Source: Methanocalculus taiwanensis (GTDB lineage: Archaea; Halobacteriota; Methanomicrobia; Methanomicrobiales; Methanocorpusculaceae). From it: a DNA stretch of 64,000 nt. Positions 54,242 to 63,656 of the stretch are shown here, in pieces. The notes below the pieces were generated by a model. It was given only the letters and a program-made list of their open reading frames with translations. It made no database searches and was not told where the DNA came from. The stretch covers positions 62,001 through 126,000 of the forward strand of contig NZ_VOTZ01000001.1 in the NCBI RefSeq assembly GCF_024372745.1. The letters run 5' to 3'. Within the stretch, counting starts at the first letter, position 1; each line of letters begins with the position of its first letter. The position numbers and the translations under genes are program-made.

Positions 54242-56329
54242 ATGGACACCTATTTTCTTCTCATCTGGATGCTCATCTTCTCGGCAATGTGTACCGGAGC
54301 CCTGGCTCTCTATGGAAGCAGGCTCATTCCGGGAATGAAGATTGCACTCCCCTATACCCTCCTGATGATCGCCGCAACAGGTTTTGCCTGTGTACATCTG
54401 CTTGAGCTCCTCTCAGAGACACTCCAGTACAAAACCCTCTTTCATAACCTCCGTTTCCTCTTCCTCCCCTATATCGCAATCCTTGAACTCTGGCTCATCC
54501 TGGAGTATGTCAGGAAGCCGGAATGGATCACAAAGGAATGGGTACTTCCTGCCCTCGCAATTCCTGTGGCTGCCACGCTCCTTGCCCTGACGAGCCCCTG
54601 GCATACTCTCTTCAGGTACAACTTCTCTCTTGTCACCACCGGATCCGTCTCCTATCTCGACTATTCGGAGTCGCTATTCTTCCATATCTATTCCGGCTTC
54701 TCCCTCGCACTCCTGATCATCACCTACCTCATCCTCTTCAATGAAAGCAGCAAGACACAGACTCTTTTTGAGAAGCAGACGATCATCCTTTTTGCCGCAC
54801 TGCTCATTCCGACAGTCATTACATACCTCTTTGTCCTTGGGATCACACCGGTTCCGGGAATCAACATGGCAGCACCCCTCTTCTGGATCAGCGCAATACT
54901 GTTCACAATAGCACTCTTCCGGTACCGGTTCCTCGATATCATCCCGGCAGCACGGAGCCACCTCGTTGACAGGATGAGCCTGCTCATGCTCGTCCTTGAC
55001 CGGGAAGGATATATCATCGATGCAAATCCCGCTTCATATGCATTCTTCTCACGGGAGCCGGGAACAAAAGGCAGCTGGCAGATTGATGATGCTGCACAAA
55101 ACTGGCCAGAGCTTCTCTCTTTCTGCAGGGAAGAAGAGAGCAAAAAACGGGAGCTCAAAAAGGAAGATGATGGCACCATACACTACTTCAACGGAACAGT
55201 CGACCTCCTGACAAACGCTAACCGGGAGCTGGATGGCAGGCTCATCCTTTTGCAGGATATAACACGGGAGCGGGTGACCCAGAATTCCCTCAACGAGGTC
55301 GATGAACGCTATCGACTCACGATCAACGCGGTTAACGACGGGATCTGGGACTGGGATCTCCGCACCGGGAAGACATTCTTCAGTCCGATCTACTATACGA
55401 TGCTCGGATACGAGCCGGGGGAGTTCGAAGGATCATATGAGTCATTCCTCTCCCTTATCCACCCGGAAGAGAGAAAACTCATTGAAACTGAAATAGAGCG
55501 CCATATCAAAACGGGAGACACCTATACACTGGAGTTCCGGGCACGGAGGCGGGACGGTGGATATTCATGGATCCAGAGCCGCGGTACAGTGGTGGAGCGG
55601 GATGATGAGAAGAAGCCGGTCCGCGTTCTTGGAACCCACACAGATATTTCCACACGAAAACAGTCAGAAGAGGCATTGCGGCTCGCCAACAAAAAGCTCC
55701 AGCTCCTCTCCAGTGTTACCCGCCATGATATCCTGAACCAGATCATGGTGATCCAGGGATACCTGGATTTTGCCGGGGAAGAGAATGACAATCCAATCCA
55801 AACCCGCTATCTGGGAAAGGTGCATGATGCTGCCGAAGTGATCGAGAAGCAGATCGCCTTCACCCGCGAGTACGAGCAGCTCGGCGTAAAAGAGCCAATC
55901 TGGCTCCTGGTACAAAACCTGGTAGAGAAACTCAGGAGCGGGGATATCGCTGTTGCCTGTGACTGTGCGGGATACTCGATCTACTGCGATCCGATGATCG
56001 AGAAGGTCTTTTACAACTTAATGGACAATACCATCCGGCATGCAGAGGGGGCAGCCACCGTGACAATCGGCTGCACCCCCCTTGATACCGGACTTCTGAT
56101 CAGCTGGCAGGATGACGGCCCCGGGATCCCCGATGACGAGAAGGAGCAGATATTCATGCGGGGCTTTGGGAAAAATACCGGTTTCGGGCTCTTCATCATC
56201 CGGGAGATACTTGCGATCACCGGGATTACCATCACCGAGACGGGGGTATATGGAGAGGGGGCACGGTTTGAGATCAAGGTGCCACGGGATGGGTACCGGC
56301 GTGAGAGCCCATCTGAATCTCTGGATTAA
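54242..56329 (+). CDS. Seven-helix membrane PAS histidine kinase
   Basis: A 695-residue protein. The N-terminal seven hydrophobic helices (about 1-230) match the HisKA_7TM sensor region. Two PAS domains follow, about 235-350 (MLVLDREGYIIDANPASYAF) and 358-475 (GIWDWDLRTGKTFFSPIYYT, a PAS_3-like form). The H box VTRHDILNQI has its phospho-acceptor near residue 494. The HATPase domain has NLMDNTIRHAEG, QDDGPGIPDDEK and FGKNTGFGLFI. It senses an unknown signal at the membrane. The kinase module is paralogous to that at 1-986. No response regulator is adjacent, as is common for methanogen kinases. Confidence 0.92.
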   Translation: MDTYFLLIWMLIFSAMCTGALALYGSRLIPGMKIALPYTLLMIAATGFACVHLLELLSETLQYKTLFHNLRFLFLPYIAILELWLILEYVRKPEWITKEWVLPALAIPVAATLLALTSPWHTLFRYNFSLVTTGSVSYLDYSESLFFHIYSGFSLALLIITYLILFNESSKTQTLFEKQTIILFAALLIPTVITYLFVLGITPVPGINMAAPLFWISAILFTIALFRYRFLDIIPAARSHLVDRMSLLMLVLDREGYIIDANPASYAFFSREPGTKGSWQIDDAAQNWPELLSFCREEESKKRELKKEDDGTIHYFNGTVDLLTNANRELDGRLILLQDITRERVTQNSLNEVDERYRLTINAVNDGIWDWDLRTGKTFFSPIYYTMLGYEPGEFEGSYESFLSLIHPEERKLIETEIERHIKTGDTYTLEFRARRRDGGYSWIQSRGTVVERDDEKKPVRVLGTHTDISTRKQSEEALRLANKKLQLLSSVTRHDILNQIMVIQGYLDFAGEENDNPIQTRYLGKVHDAAEVIEKQIAFTREYEQLGVKEPIWLLVQNLVEKLRSGDIAVACDCAGYSIYCDPMIEKVFYNLMDNTIRHAEGAATVTIGCTPLDTGLLISWQDDGPGIPDDEKEQIFMRGFGKNTGFGLFIIREILAITGITITETGVYGEGARFEIKVPRDGYRRESPSESLD

Positions 56330-56384
56330 ATGATTTCGGATGGATTTCGAGTGAGCATAATAAATATCAGATGCAGCTCCAGAG

Positions 56385-56622
56385 TCATTCCATCCCCTCC
56401 CAGAACACGATCCGCTTCTCACACTCTTTCCTCGGAAGCCAGCGTTTTCTTCCAAGCATCCGCTTCAATACAGCTGCTCCCTCACCTGAGGATAGCAGTT
56501 TCCTTTCCACCATATGATCAAGAAGCCAGAGTTGTGCCCTGACAGGGAATTCGGTGAGCTTCAGCAAATTCTCTCAATGCCCCATCACCGGTTATCATAA
56601 TAAGAAGGTGATTGTCTGGCAT
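56385..56622 (-). pseudogene. Frameshifted and truncated PIN-like toxin (DUF3368 type)
   Basis: On the minus strand, frame 1 reads LLIMITGDGALREFAEAHRI then PCQGTT and soon a stop. After a one-base shift the homology continues as LWLLDHMVERKLLSSGEGAA, then LKRMLGRKRWLPRKECEKRI. Together they match the C-terminal half of DUF3368/VapC-like PIN nucleases. The N-terminal half with the first catalytic Asp is missing. It occupies the gap between the kinase and the HicB-like gene. Confidence 0.6.
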
Positions 56623-56669
56623 CAGAAATATTAAGGGTTCTAAGGAGAGTAGTATAGTAAGAGGATGGC

Positions 56670-57722
56670 ATGGAGAAGAATAAATCGCCTAAAACATGGA
56701 TAATCGTCCGTGAGGGCGCAATTCTAAAGAACAACTCTATAGATGGCATGGCATTTGCCAAAATAATAACAGATCTACAGCGTGCCATTGATACAATTGG
56801 CACGTCAAAATATGGAAAAGACTATAAAAAAGAGGATTTTCGCCTGTTTTTCAAAGAGATTCAGAAAGGCAGTGTTATTATCCCGATGTACCCGATGGCA
56901 TACACCACGTCGCTGAACCGCGATAATCTCTTCACAGATATAACTGGAACAATGGAGAGGCTTATTACTACATTGAATATAAAGCCAGACCTTTTTAAAG
57001 AACAATTTGAATCTGAAATAATATCTCCTGGTGCACGAATCGATCTTCTGAAGAGTTTTACATCATTGTCATCATTAAATTCTCAGATTGAAATAAAAAC
57101 ATCCTATGCCAGACCTGAGAGTGGATGTTTTATTCCAAAACATTTAACCAGTTATCTTAACGATCTCATGATAGATTATGGAGGAAATGGAGAGGTGTCT
57201 GTCAGCGGAGTTATCGTCAGGATAAACGGAGATCGGGAATATTACTTTACAATTGAAGCAAAAAACGGCCATAAAATCAACTGTTACTTTAATCCATCAG
57301 AAGATGAGACAGTGAAGTCACTGTATAAAAAATGGGTTCACCTTGCTGGTGAAATGACAAGAACCCAGAAGCACGCAAAGATACATTCAATCTCAGAACT
57401 ATCTGAAATAAAAACTGAAACCCTCCTCAATGCGGGTAATTATGTGTTCCGCAAACCTCTGACATTTGATATCCATTATGATAATGAAGAGAAACTCTGG
57501 TGTATTGAACAAGAAAGTCTCTCATTACACGCATATGGTGTGAATTACAATAAGGCTTTAGAATCATTAATTGATGAAATTGAAGGACATATTATAAGTT
57601 TTATTCACTATCCTGATGAAAGACACACTCCAGAATCAGTTGAGCTTAAAAAAAGACTCTCAGAATATATTGACTTTCAGGCCGCAGAAAAGATTGTTCA
57701 GGAAAAATATGGTGAGGTCTGA
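56670..57722 (+). CDS. Enlarged HicB-like antitoxin candidate with novel N-terminal domain
   Basis: A 350-residue protein. The C-terminal part (about 265-315) reads LTFDIHYDNEEKLWCIEQES followed by AYGVNYNKALESLIDEIEG, a HicB-like beta-alpha pattern. Ordinary HicB antitoxins have 70-140 residues. The first 260 residues, including RLFFKEIQKGSVIIPMYPMA and a beta-rich segment (VSVSGVIVRINGDREYYFTI), match no family I recognise. It is followed after 2 bases by a small HicA-like gene, which supports the antitoxin reading. The message is AT-rich, as in other island genes. The ATG at 56670 lies downstream of an AT-rich promoter-like stretch. Function is inferred from context only. Confidence 0.55.
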   Translation: MEKNKSPKTWIIVREGAILKNNSIDGMAFAKIITDLQRAIDTIGTSKYGKDYKKEDFRLFFKEIQKGSVIIPMYPMAYTTSLNRDNLFTDITGTMERLITTLNIKPDLFKEQFESEIISPGARIDLLKSFTSLSSLNSQIEIKTSYARPESGCFIPKHLTSYLNDLMIDYGGNGEVSVSGVIVRINGDREYYFTIEAKNGHKINCYFNPSEDETVKSLYKKWVHLAGEMTRTQKHAKIHSISELSEIKTETLLNAGNYVFRKPLTFDIHYDNEEKLWCIEQESLSLHAYGVNYNKALESLIDEIEGHIISFIHYPDERHTPESVELKKRLSEYIDFQAAEKIVQEKYGEV

Positions 57723-57724
57723 GC

Positions 57725-58018
57725 TTGTCATTAAAAAAGCGTGACTTCTCCAAAGCTGCCGTATCAAAAGGATTTATCGAAATTAAATCCGGAAACCATA
57801 TATTTTATAGATTCACCGACTCGGAAGGAAGAATTTGTGATCGGGTTCATACGAAAATCAGCCACGGTAGCGCATCAGATCTATCGAATGATCTTCTGGC
57901 AAAAATGTACAAACAGATGAAATTTAATAGTAAGTCCGATCTTGAATCATTTATTCAATGTCCATTTACTGAGGAGATGTATCGAAAACTTCTCCGAAGC
58001 AAAGACTATGATGTGTGA
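57725..58018 (+). CDS. HicA-like toxin candidate
   Basis: This 97-residue protein begins LKKRDFSKAAVSKGFIEIKS. The core GNHIFYRF and KISHGSASDLSND resemble the HicA double-stranded RNA-binding-like fold, where a glycine and catalytic His lie in (G/S)HH(I/Y)FR; here the position reads GNHIFY. HicA toxins cleave mRNA. The start is a TTG with GGTGAGGT upstream, 2 bases after the preceding stop, so the pair is translationally coupled. The order is antitoxin then toxin, the reverse of most hicAB loci. Confidence 0.55.
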   Translation: MSLKKRDFSKAAVSKGFIEIKSGNHIFYRFTDSEGRICDRVHTKISHGSASDLSNDLLAKMYKQMKFNSKSDLESFIQCPFTEEMYRKLLRSKDYDV

Positions 58019-58180
58019 GTTGTGGAAAATCTCATCTGTCAACGTCGGTCTAAAACACCCCACTACCCACAAGCAGAGCAGTCAAAAAAGAGGAGATGCT
58101 GCACATTCCAAAAAATACACACCAAAAAGAACGGAAAAATCATAGCCAAAGAGGAAAAGGAGAAGATACCCTCTCACTTC

Positions 58181-58687
58181 TCAGCTCAGTGACACCACCG
58201 TGTCTGCCCAGTCCTCGACGGCATCAAGGATCGCGTCATCCTCGTAGCTTGTCAGCCGCACAGCCTTTCTGCCAAACGTGAGCGTATAGGTCTCGCCGTT
58301 TGGGTCATGGCACTTCAGCTGGCACGAGTAGGAATCCTTATTCGCATCACGCTGCGGGGTGCCGCCGACGGCTGCGGTGAGTGCGGCATCTGCGAGGACG
58401 GCATCAGCTGCTGCATTCATCCCGGCGGTTGTCCCGGCGGTGACGGTGGCTGCACCGGCCTTTTTGCCGTCTCCGTCAAGGTACACGATCCGGGCGGTAT
58501 ACTGCTCGCGGCCCCGGACCACGCCCGGGATCGTCTCGCCACCGGACTCATAGGCGACACATCCGAAGGGGTTGTCTGCAAGGATCGATCCGACCACAGC
58601 CTCAAGGGCCGCGGTATCTGCAAGCGGTGCCGGGAGGTTCCGGACCGCTGTTTTGTTGTTTCGTATCTGTTCGAAATCTACTGCCAT
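58181..58687 (-). CDS. Hypothetical protein (168 residues)
   Basis: It begins MAVDFEQIRNNKTAVRNLPA. There is an alanine-rich middle part (TVTAGTTAGMNAAADAVLAD) and a conserved-looking C-terminal beta part (SYSCQLKCHDPNGETYTLTF). The frame is open to 58924, but the upstream 79 codons lack protein character, so ATG 58687 is preferred, with GGAG 12 bases upstream. It is convergent with the HicA-like gene. A sequence resembling the upstream elements at 29104 and 29308 occurs about 115 bases before the start. No family or function is recognised. Confidence 0.6.
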   Translation of the reverse strand: MAVDFEQIRNNKTAVRNLPAPLADTAALEAVVGSILADNPFGCVAYESGGETIPGVVRGREQYTARIVYLDGDGKKAGAATVTAGTTAGMNAAADAVLADAALTAAVGGTPQRDANKDSYSCQLKCHDPNGETYTLTFGRKAVRLTSYEDDAILDAVEDWADTVVSLS

Positions 58688-58794
58688 TATTGGTGGCTCC
58701 TGCCGGGCGGGGGGGCTTCTGCACACAGAGGCAGTCCCCCCTGCTCCGGCACATACTATGTCGGAGACAATGGCAATGGGGCTGAGCGGAGTCT

Positions 58795-58811
58795 GCGGGG
58801 CGTGAGTGTTT
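58795..58811 (-). promoter_or_regulatory. Possible third copy of the CACTCAC upstream element
   Basis: The minus strand reads AAACACTCACGCCCCGC, close to the elements at 29104 and 29308. No TATA box lies at the 28-base spacing seen there; a TATA-like CATAGTATG is about 54 bases on. Confidence 0.3.
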
Positions 58812-58976
58812 TTGTTCCTCCATAACCCTGGAACAACAGTTTCATGTTGGTTGGGAGCATCTCCCGGGAGCCAGCCATGCCAATCTCCAATGAGCCGTCC
58901 TATCATCAAAACCTTCACTTTCACATCGCGATCGGGATAATTATCATACCACGTGCATCAACTACTACTCAGGTAC

Positions 58977-60010
58977 ATGATCTCGCACGCCGCCCAATCC
59001 GGAGCACCCGAACACAATCTTCCAGAAAAGATACTCTATGCCAATCAATCCGATATAGGCAGGCAACTGGAATCATTTATTCATCCGGATATTGCGGCAG
59101 TTGCCGGGGAGAGGGGGCAACGTGCAATACCATTCATTGCCAAAGATCAAATCCTGATGAAGGAGATCGAAGCAGTCTCTGCAAGCATCCCGACAGCTCA
59201 CCGTTTCATCAATTCAGACTGCCGAAACCTTGGATACATACCTGACGAGAGCGTACATCTGGTCGTTACCTCACCGCCATACTGGATACTGAAACACTAC
59301 CCTGAAAAAGAATCGCAGCTCGGGCAGATCGGAGATTATGATACGTTCCTTGAAGAGCTCGATCACGTCTGGCAGCATATCCACCGGATCCTTGTTCCCG
59401 GAGGACGACTGGTTATTGTCGTCGGCGATGTCTGCCTCCCACGCAGAAGTACCGGGCGGCACAGTGTAATGCCCCTCCATGCTTCAATACAGGAGCACTG
59501 CCGGTTGATCGGGTTTGATAATCTTGCACCGATCATCTGGTATAAGATCGCCAATGCCTCCTTTGAGTCGCAATCTCCGGGATCGTTCCTCGGAAAACCC
59601 TATGAGCCTAACGCCATAGTCAAGAATGATATCGAGTACATACTCTTCCAGAGAAAGCCGGGGGGATACCGGAAGACTACCCACACCGCCCGGCTGCTCT
59701 CCATCATCTCTGAAGAGAACCAGAAGATATGGTTCAGGCAGATATGGGATCTGAAAGGAGCATCCACCCGCAACCATCCGGCACCATACCCATTGGAACT
59801 GGCAGAGCGGCTCATCAGAATGTTCTCCTTTGTCGGCGATACCATTCTCGATCCTTTTGAGGGACAGGCACAACTGCCATTGCAGCAGCACGGTGGGGAC
59901 GGAACAGTATCAGCATTGAGATCGAAGAGGAGTATCACTCGATGCAGATTGAACGTTTTAACCTAAAGTATCAACAACCGTACCGAAGAGCTGGTTGGAA
60001 GTGCAGTTGA
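58977..60010 (+). pseudogene. Type II DNA methyltransferase (beta class), frameshifted
   Basis: This N4-cytosine or N6-adenine DNA methyltransferase has catalytic motif IV (VVTSPPYW) near residue 95. The SAM motif lies at the C-terminal side, so the order is that of the beta class. The frame is intact to DTILDPF (59858). There the expected next residues GTGTT appear only after a one-base shift: bases 59859-59860 (GA) stand where three are needed. The shifted frame continues GTGTTAIAAARWGRNSISIE and ends at TGA 60010. Unshifted reading gives a nonsense tail ending at 59966. The start is ATG 58977 or GTG 58953. It is followed directly by a nuclease remnant, so this is a dead or decaying system unless the shift is an assembly error. 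Confidence 0.75.
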
Positions 60011-60350
60011 TCTCTGGACTGCCTATCGTGAGGGTGCGTTCAGGACCTCGCCACCCCCCTGGCTTGGATGCCTGATCCTGCTTGAAGATTGCAGAGACTC
60101 TCAAAGAGGCATACAAATTAGGGAGCCACATTTCGAGGTTTTTCCTGAATTCAAAGGCGCCTCGTACATTGAACGGTATCATCAGGCCTGCACAAAACTC
60201 CTGCGGGAGAGAATCTATTCCGGCGTCTGCTATATCACTGCCAGAAAAGATATGAAAGGACACTATACTGAACCTGACACGGAATTATCAGGAGAGCGGT
60301 TCCTGAGATCACTCACCTCCCATCTCCATTTGTTTTATCCTATAGACTGA
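59967..60350 (+). pseudogene. C-terminal remnant of a PaeR7I/XhoI-type restriction endonuclease
   Basis: After the stop at 59966 one frame stays open for about 127 codons without a usable early start. It reads NNRTEELVGSAVDLWTAYRE, then PPPWLGCLILLEDC and HFEVFPEFKGASYIERYHQ, ending at TGA 60350. This matches the C-terminal half of the PaeR7I/XhoI endonuclease family, from the NNR.EE segment onward. The preceding half, with the catalytic Glu-x-Lys region, is absent. The junction falls inside the end of the methyltransferase, so a deletion appears to have joined the two genes. It cannot cut DNA as it stands. Confidence 0.75.
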
Positions 60351-60362
60351 CAGGACAAAAGT

Positions 60363-60400
60363 AAAAAAACCCAGAGGGAAGGAGGAAGAACCCTCCCTGG
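60363..60400 (-). terminator. Intrinsic-type terminator after fdhB
   Basis: On the minus strand a stem CCAGGGAGGG / CTTCCCTCTGG with an 8-9 base loop (60400-60371) is followed by a run of seven T (60369-60363), 33 bases after the fdhB stop. Confidence 0.6.
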
Positions 60401-60432
60401 ATCGTGCCATCGTTTTTCCGCACAGAAAAATA

Positions 60433-61587
60433 TTAGTTTTTATAGGGGGCAGACCCGAGTTTCGGATTGTATGTCGCATCGCCTTCGGATCTGACCGCAT
60501 GGGAGAGGAGGGCGAGCGGGATATCCATCGGGCAGAGCTCCTCGCACTGGCCACAATTGATGCAGGAGTCCGAGATATGGGCAAACCTGCGCATATGGAA
60601 CATCGGGGATGGCGGAATCTGGCCGGTTGGGACCATCGTCGTTGCCTTCTTCAGTTCAGCTTCAATCGGGAGACAGACCGGGCAGTTCTCGATGCAGGAG
60701 TAGCATTTGATACACCGGGATGTCTCTTCCTTTATGGTATCCCAGAGCTTGTCGGAGAGTGCCGAGAAATCCTTCTTCCTCCACTTCTCACCGAGCTTCA
60801 GCATGGCACCTTCGACCTTGCCCCGGATTGCAATACCCTTCGGATCAGCCGGGGCAGTTGCCAGTGCGCCTGAGGCGGCCGCTTCTTCAACAAGATTTGC
60901 ACCTTTTTCGGAGCAGACCTCGATGAAGGTCGCCTTTCCGGCCTTGTCGCCGATGACACCCCAGTTTCCGCAGGCAAGATCTGCCTGGCGGGGGATCTTG
61001 TAGAGGCACCGGCGGCAGTTCGTTCTCCGGCCATAGCCCTCATCCTCGAGCTCGTCGATGGAGATTCCCTTGTGAGAGCCGTCTTTTTTGATGATAATGA
61101 ACTGGCCCTTGTCGATCTCCTCTTTCACAACGTCAGCTGGACTCGTCGCGAACTTCTCTGTGATCATCTTCGTTGCATCGACCGGGGAGACTGAGCCTCC
61201 GCAGTTGAGACCGATTAAGATCAGGTTGTCAAGATTGATCTTCTCCCTCTTTGCAAGTTCGAGAATGCCCATTGTATCGCACCCTTTCACCGGCAGGGCG
61301 AGTTTCATGCCGTTTGCACCCTCGAGATATTTTGTCAGGATCTTTGAGAGGAGGAGGGTACCGCAGTGCAATGACCCCGATGCTTTCTCGACATCGGCAG
61401 GATCGGTCACGATCTCAACCGTCGCATCATAGATATCAGATCCCTTCTTCACCACAAGGACGCCATCGACCATCCTGCTCTCAAGTGCGTACTTGAGCAG
61501 TGCTGTGACCGCACCGCCGCATTCGCCCTTCCTGACACCCTCTTCTGTTGATGCCCATGCATAGAGCATATCGCCTTTTGCTACCAT
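60433..61587 (-). CDS. fdhB: F420-dependent formate dehydrogenase beta subunit
   Basis: This 384-residue cytosolic protein of the FrhB/FdhB family carries FAD and iron-sulfur clusters and passes electrons from FdhA to coenzyme F420 (or to heterodisulfide reductase). The N-terminal part has the family's Cys cluster region (ECGGAVTALLKYAL, NCRRCLYKIPRQADLACGNW). The C-terminal part has two ferredoxin-type motifs, CIKCYSCIENCPVC and CINCGQCEELCPMD. It starts 2 bases after the fdhA stop, one operon. Its stop is followed by a clear terminator. Length and motifs are normal. Confidence 0.95.
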   Translation of the reverse strand: MVAKGDMLYAWASTEEGVRKGECGGAVTALLKYALESRMVDGVLVVKKGSDIYDATVEIVTDPADVEKASGSLHCGTLLLSKILTKYLEGANGMKLALPVKGCDTMGILELAKREKINLDNLILIGLNCGGSVSPVDATKMITEKFATSPADVVKEEIDKGQFIIIKKDGSHKGISIDELEDEGYGRRTNCRRCLYKIPRQADLACGNWGVIGDKAGKATFIEVCSEKGANLVEEAAASGALATAPADPKGIAIRGKVEGAMLKLGEKWRKKDFSALSDKLWDTIKEETSRCIKCYSCIENCPVCLPIEAELKKATTMVPTGQIPPSPMFHMRRFAHISDSCINCGQCEELCPMDIPLALLSHAVRSEGDATYNPKLGSAPYKN

Positions 61588-61589
61588 CT

Positions 61590-63656
61590 TCAGGCCTCCT
61601 GTATCTTCTCAATCTTTATAGCACAGGCCTTGAACTCCGGAATCTTTGCGATCGGGTCAAGTGCGTTATTGGTCAGGACGTTTGCCGCACATTCTGCAAA
61701 GTGGAACGGCATGAACATCACACCCTTCATGATCTCCTTTGTCACGCGGGCAGGCACCTTGATCTCGCCACGGCGGGTCTTTGCGAGCACCATCTCGCCA
61801 TCAGCAACACCGAGATCGTGTGCATCTTCAGTATTGATCTCGATCCAGCCGGTCGGAACCTCGCTCTCAAGCGATGCGGAACGACGGGTCATTGAACCGG
61901 TATGCCAGTGGAACAGGTTCCTGCCGGTTGTGAAGATATACGGGTATTCTGCATCCGGAACTTCGGCCGGGTACTTGAACTCGATCGGGAAGAAGACGCC
62001 AAGGCCATCTGGGTGCGAGAACTTGCCGATATGCAGGATCGGGGTACCGGCGTGGTCGGCGGCCGGGCAGGGCCAGTGCAGCGCTTCGGGCTTGCGGAGA
62101 CGCTCGTAGTTCATACCGCCATAGGACGGCGTGACTTTAGCGATCTCGGTGAAGACATCTTCAGCACTCTGCCATGGGAACTGGCCTGCATACCCCATCT
62201 TTGCCGAGAGTTCGGCGAGGATCTGCCAGTCGAGTTTGGCCTGGCCAGGCGGGTCCTGGGCTTTCCGCCACATCTGGACACGCCGCTCGGTCGAGGTCTG
62301 GGTACCGTCCTTCTCGGCATAGCAGGTTGCGGGAAGCACGACATCCGCAAGCTGGGCGGTCTCGGTCAGGAAGATATCCTGCACAACGAGGAACTCAAGG
62401 CTTTTTATTGCGTGTTCGACATGGGTCAGATCGGGGTCGGAGAGCATCGGGTTCTCGCCCATGATGTACATCGCTTTCAGCTCACCGGGTTTCTCGGTTA
62501 AGACATCCATCATGGTGGTGACTTCATACCCGTTCTGAGGTGCTGAGATGCCATCGGGGAAGCCCCAGGCGTCGGAGAACTTCTTGTGGGCGGCTTCATC
62601 GATCACCTTCTGGTATCCGGTGAAGACAACCGGCAGACAGCCCATGTCACAGGCGCCCTGCACGTTGTTCTGGCCACGGAGCGCGTTCACACCGGCACCG
62701 GCTTTCCCGAGGTTGCCGGTCAGCATCTGGATGTTGGCGATCGATTTGACGTTGTCGACACCAACGGTGTGCTGCGTGATACCCATCGAATACAGGATCG
62801 CGGTTGCACCGGATTTCGCAATCCACTCAGCGGCGGTCTTCAGCTGGTCAATGGGGATGCCTGAGATCTTTGAGACGTTCTCGAGGCTGTAGTCGGGCTT
62901 CATAACGACTGCTTTCAGCGCTTCAAAGTCTTTTGTCCGGTTGGCGATGAACTCCTTGTCTTCCCAGCCGTTTCTGATGATCTCCTGCATCAGGCCGTTG
63001 AGAATAGCAACATCACTGCCGGATCTAAACTGCATGTACAGGTCAGCCTGTTTGCCGGTCGGGGTGAGACGGGGGTCGGCGTAGATGATCTTCGCACCGT
63101 TCTTCTTTGCCTGCATGACTCGGCGCCCAATAAGCGGGTGCTGTTCGAAGGTGTTGCTCCCGATGATGAAGACGCATTTCGACTGGGCGATGTCGCCGAT
63201 CGAGTTGGTCATTGCACCGGAGCCGAATGTCGCAGCAAGGCCGGCAACGGTCGAGGCGTGGCAGAGACGGGCGCAGTGGTCGATGTGGCGGGTCTTTAAG
63301 ACACCGCGGGCGAACTTCATGATCGCGTAGTTGTCCTCGTTCGAGGTTCTTGCAGAGGCAAGCACCGCCATCTCATCTGCCTTGTACGATTTCAGTTTCC
63401 GGGCGATCAGGTCATATGCCTCGTCCCAGCTGGCTTCGACGAACGTTCCGTCTTTCTTGATGAGAGGGGTGGTCAGCCGGTCTTCGCGGTTCACGAACTC
63501 GTGGGCATACACGCCCTTTGGACAGAGTTTTCCCTCATTGACAGGGGAACGCTGGTAGGGGGCGACGCCCGTTACCTTGCCGTCAACGACGACGAGGTTG
63601 AATGTGCATCCTGTCCCGCAGTACGGGCAGGTCGTTGGTACATACTTCATTTCCAT
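61590..63656 (-). CDS. fdhA: Formate dehydrogenase alpha (catalytic) subunit
   Basis: This 688-residue molybdopterin oxidoreductase oxidises formate to CO2 with a Mo/W-bis-pterin cofactor. An N-terminal 4Fe-4S site is formed by Cys10, Cys13, Cys17 and Cys45 (TCPYCGTGC, KLCPKG). The active-site segment HCARLCHAS has Cys132 where some homologues carry selenocysteine, so this is a Cys enzyme. A molybdopterin-binding region with GENPMLSDPD and a C-terminal cofactor domain (FTTGRNLFHWHTGSMTRR) follow. AGGT lies upstream of ATG 63656. It makes formate usable as electron donor for methanogenesis, together with fdhB downstream. Confidence 0.96.
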   Translation of the reverse strand: MEMKYVPTTCPYCGTGCTFNLVVVDGKVTGVAPYQRSPVNEGKLCPKGVYAHEFVNREDRLTTPLIKKDGTFVEASWDEAYDLIARKLKSYKADEMAVLASARTSNEDNYAIMKFARGVLKTRHIDHCARLCHASTVAGLAATFGSGAMTNSIGDIAQSKCVFIIGSNTFEQHPLIGRRVMQAKKNGAKIIYADPRLTPTGKQADLYMQFRSGSDVAILNGLMQEIIRNGWEDKEFIANRTKDFEALKAVVMKPDYSLENVSKISGIPIDQLKTAAEWIAKSGATAILYSMGITQHTVGVDNVKSIANIQMLTGNLGKAGAGVNALRGQNNVQGACDMGCLPVVFTGYQKVIDEAAHKKFSDAWGFPDGISAPQNGYEVTTMMDVLTEKPGELKAMYIMGENPMLSDPDLTHVEHAIKSLEFLVVQDIFLTETAQLADVVLPATCYAEKDGTQTSTERRVQMWRKAQDPPGQAKLDWQILAELSAKMGYAGQFPWQSAEDVFTEIAKVTPSYGGMNYERLRKPEALHWPCPAADHAGTPILHIGKFSHPDGLGVFFPIEFKYPAEVPDAEYPYIFTTGRNLFHWHTGSMTRRSASLESEVPTGWIEINTEDAHDLGVADGEMVLAKTRRGEIKVPARVTKEIMKGVMFMPFHFAECAANVLTNNALDPIAKIPEFKACAIKIEKIQEA

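Noticed and set aside
63259-63264. Selenocysteine at the FdhA active site
   Set aside because: The codon is a Cys codon (Cys132), no in-frame TGA is present, and the enzyme is a normal Cys form.
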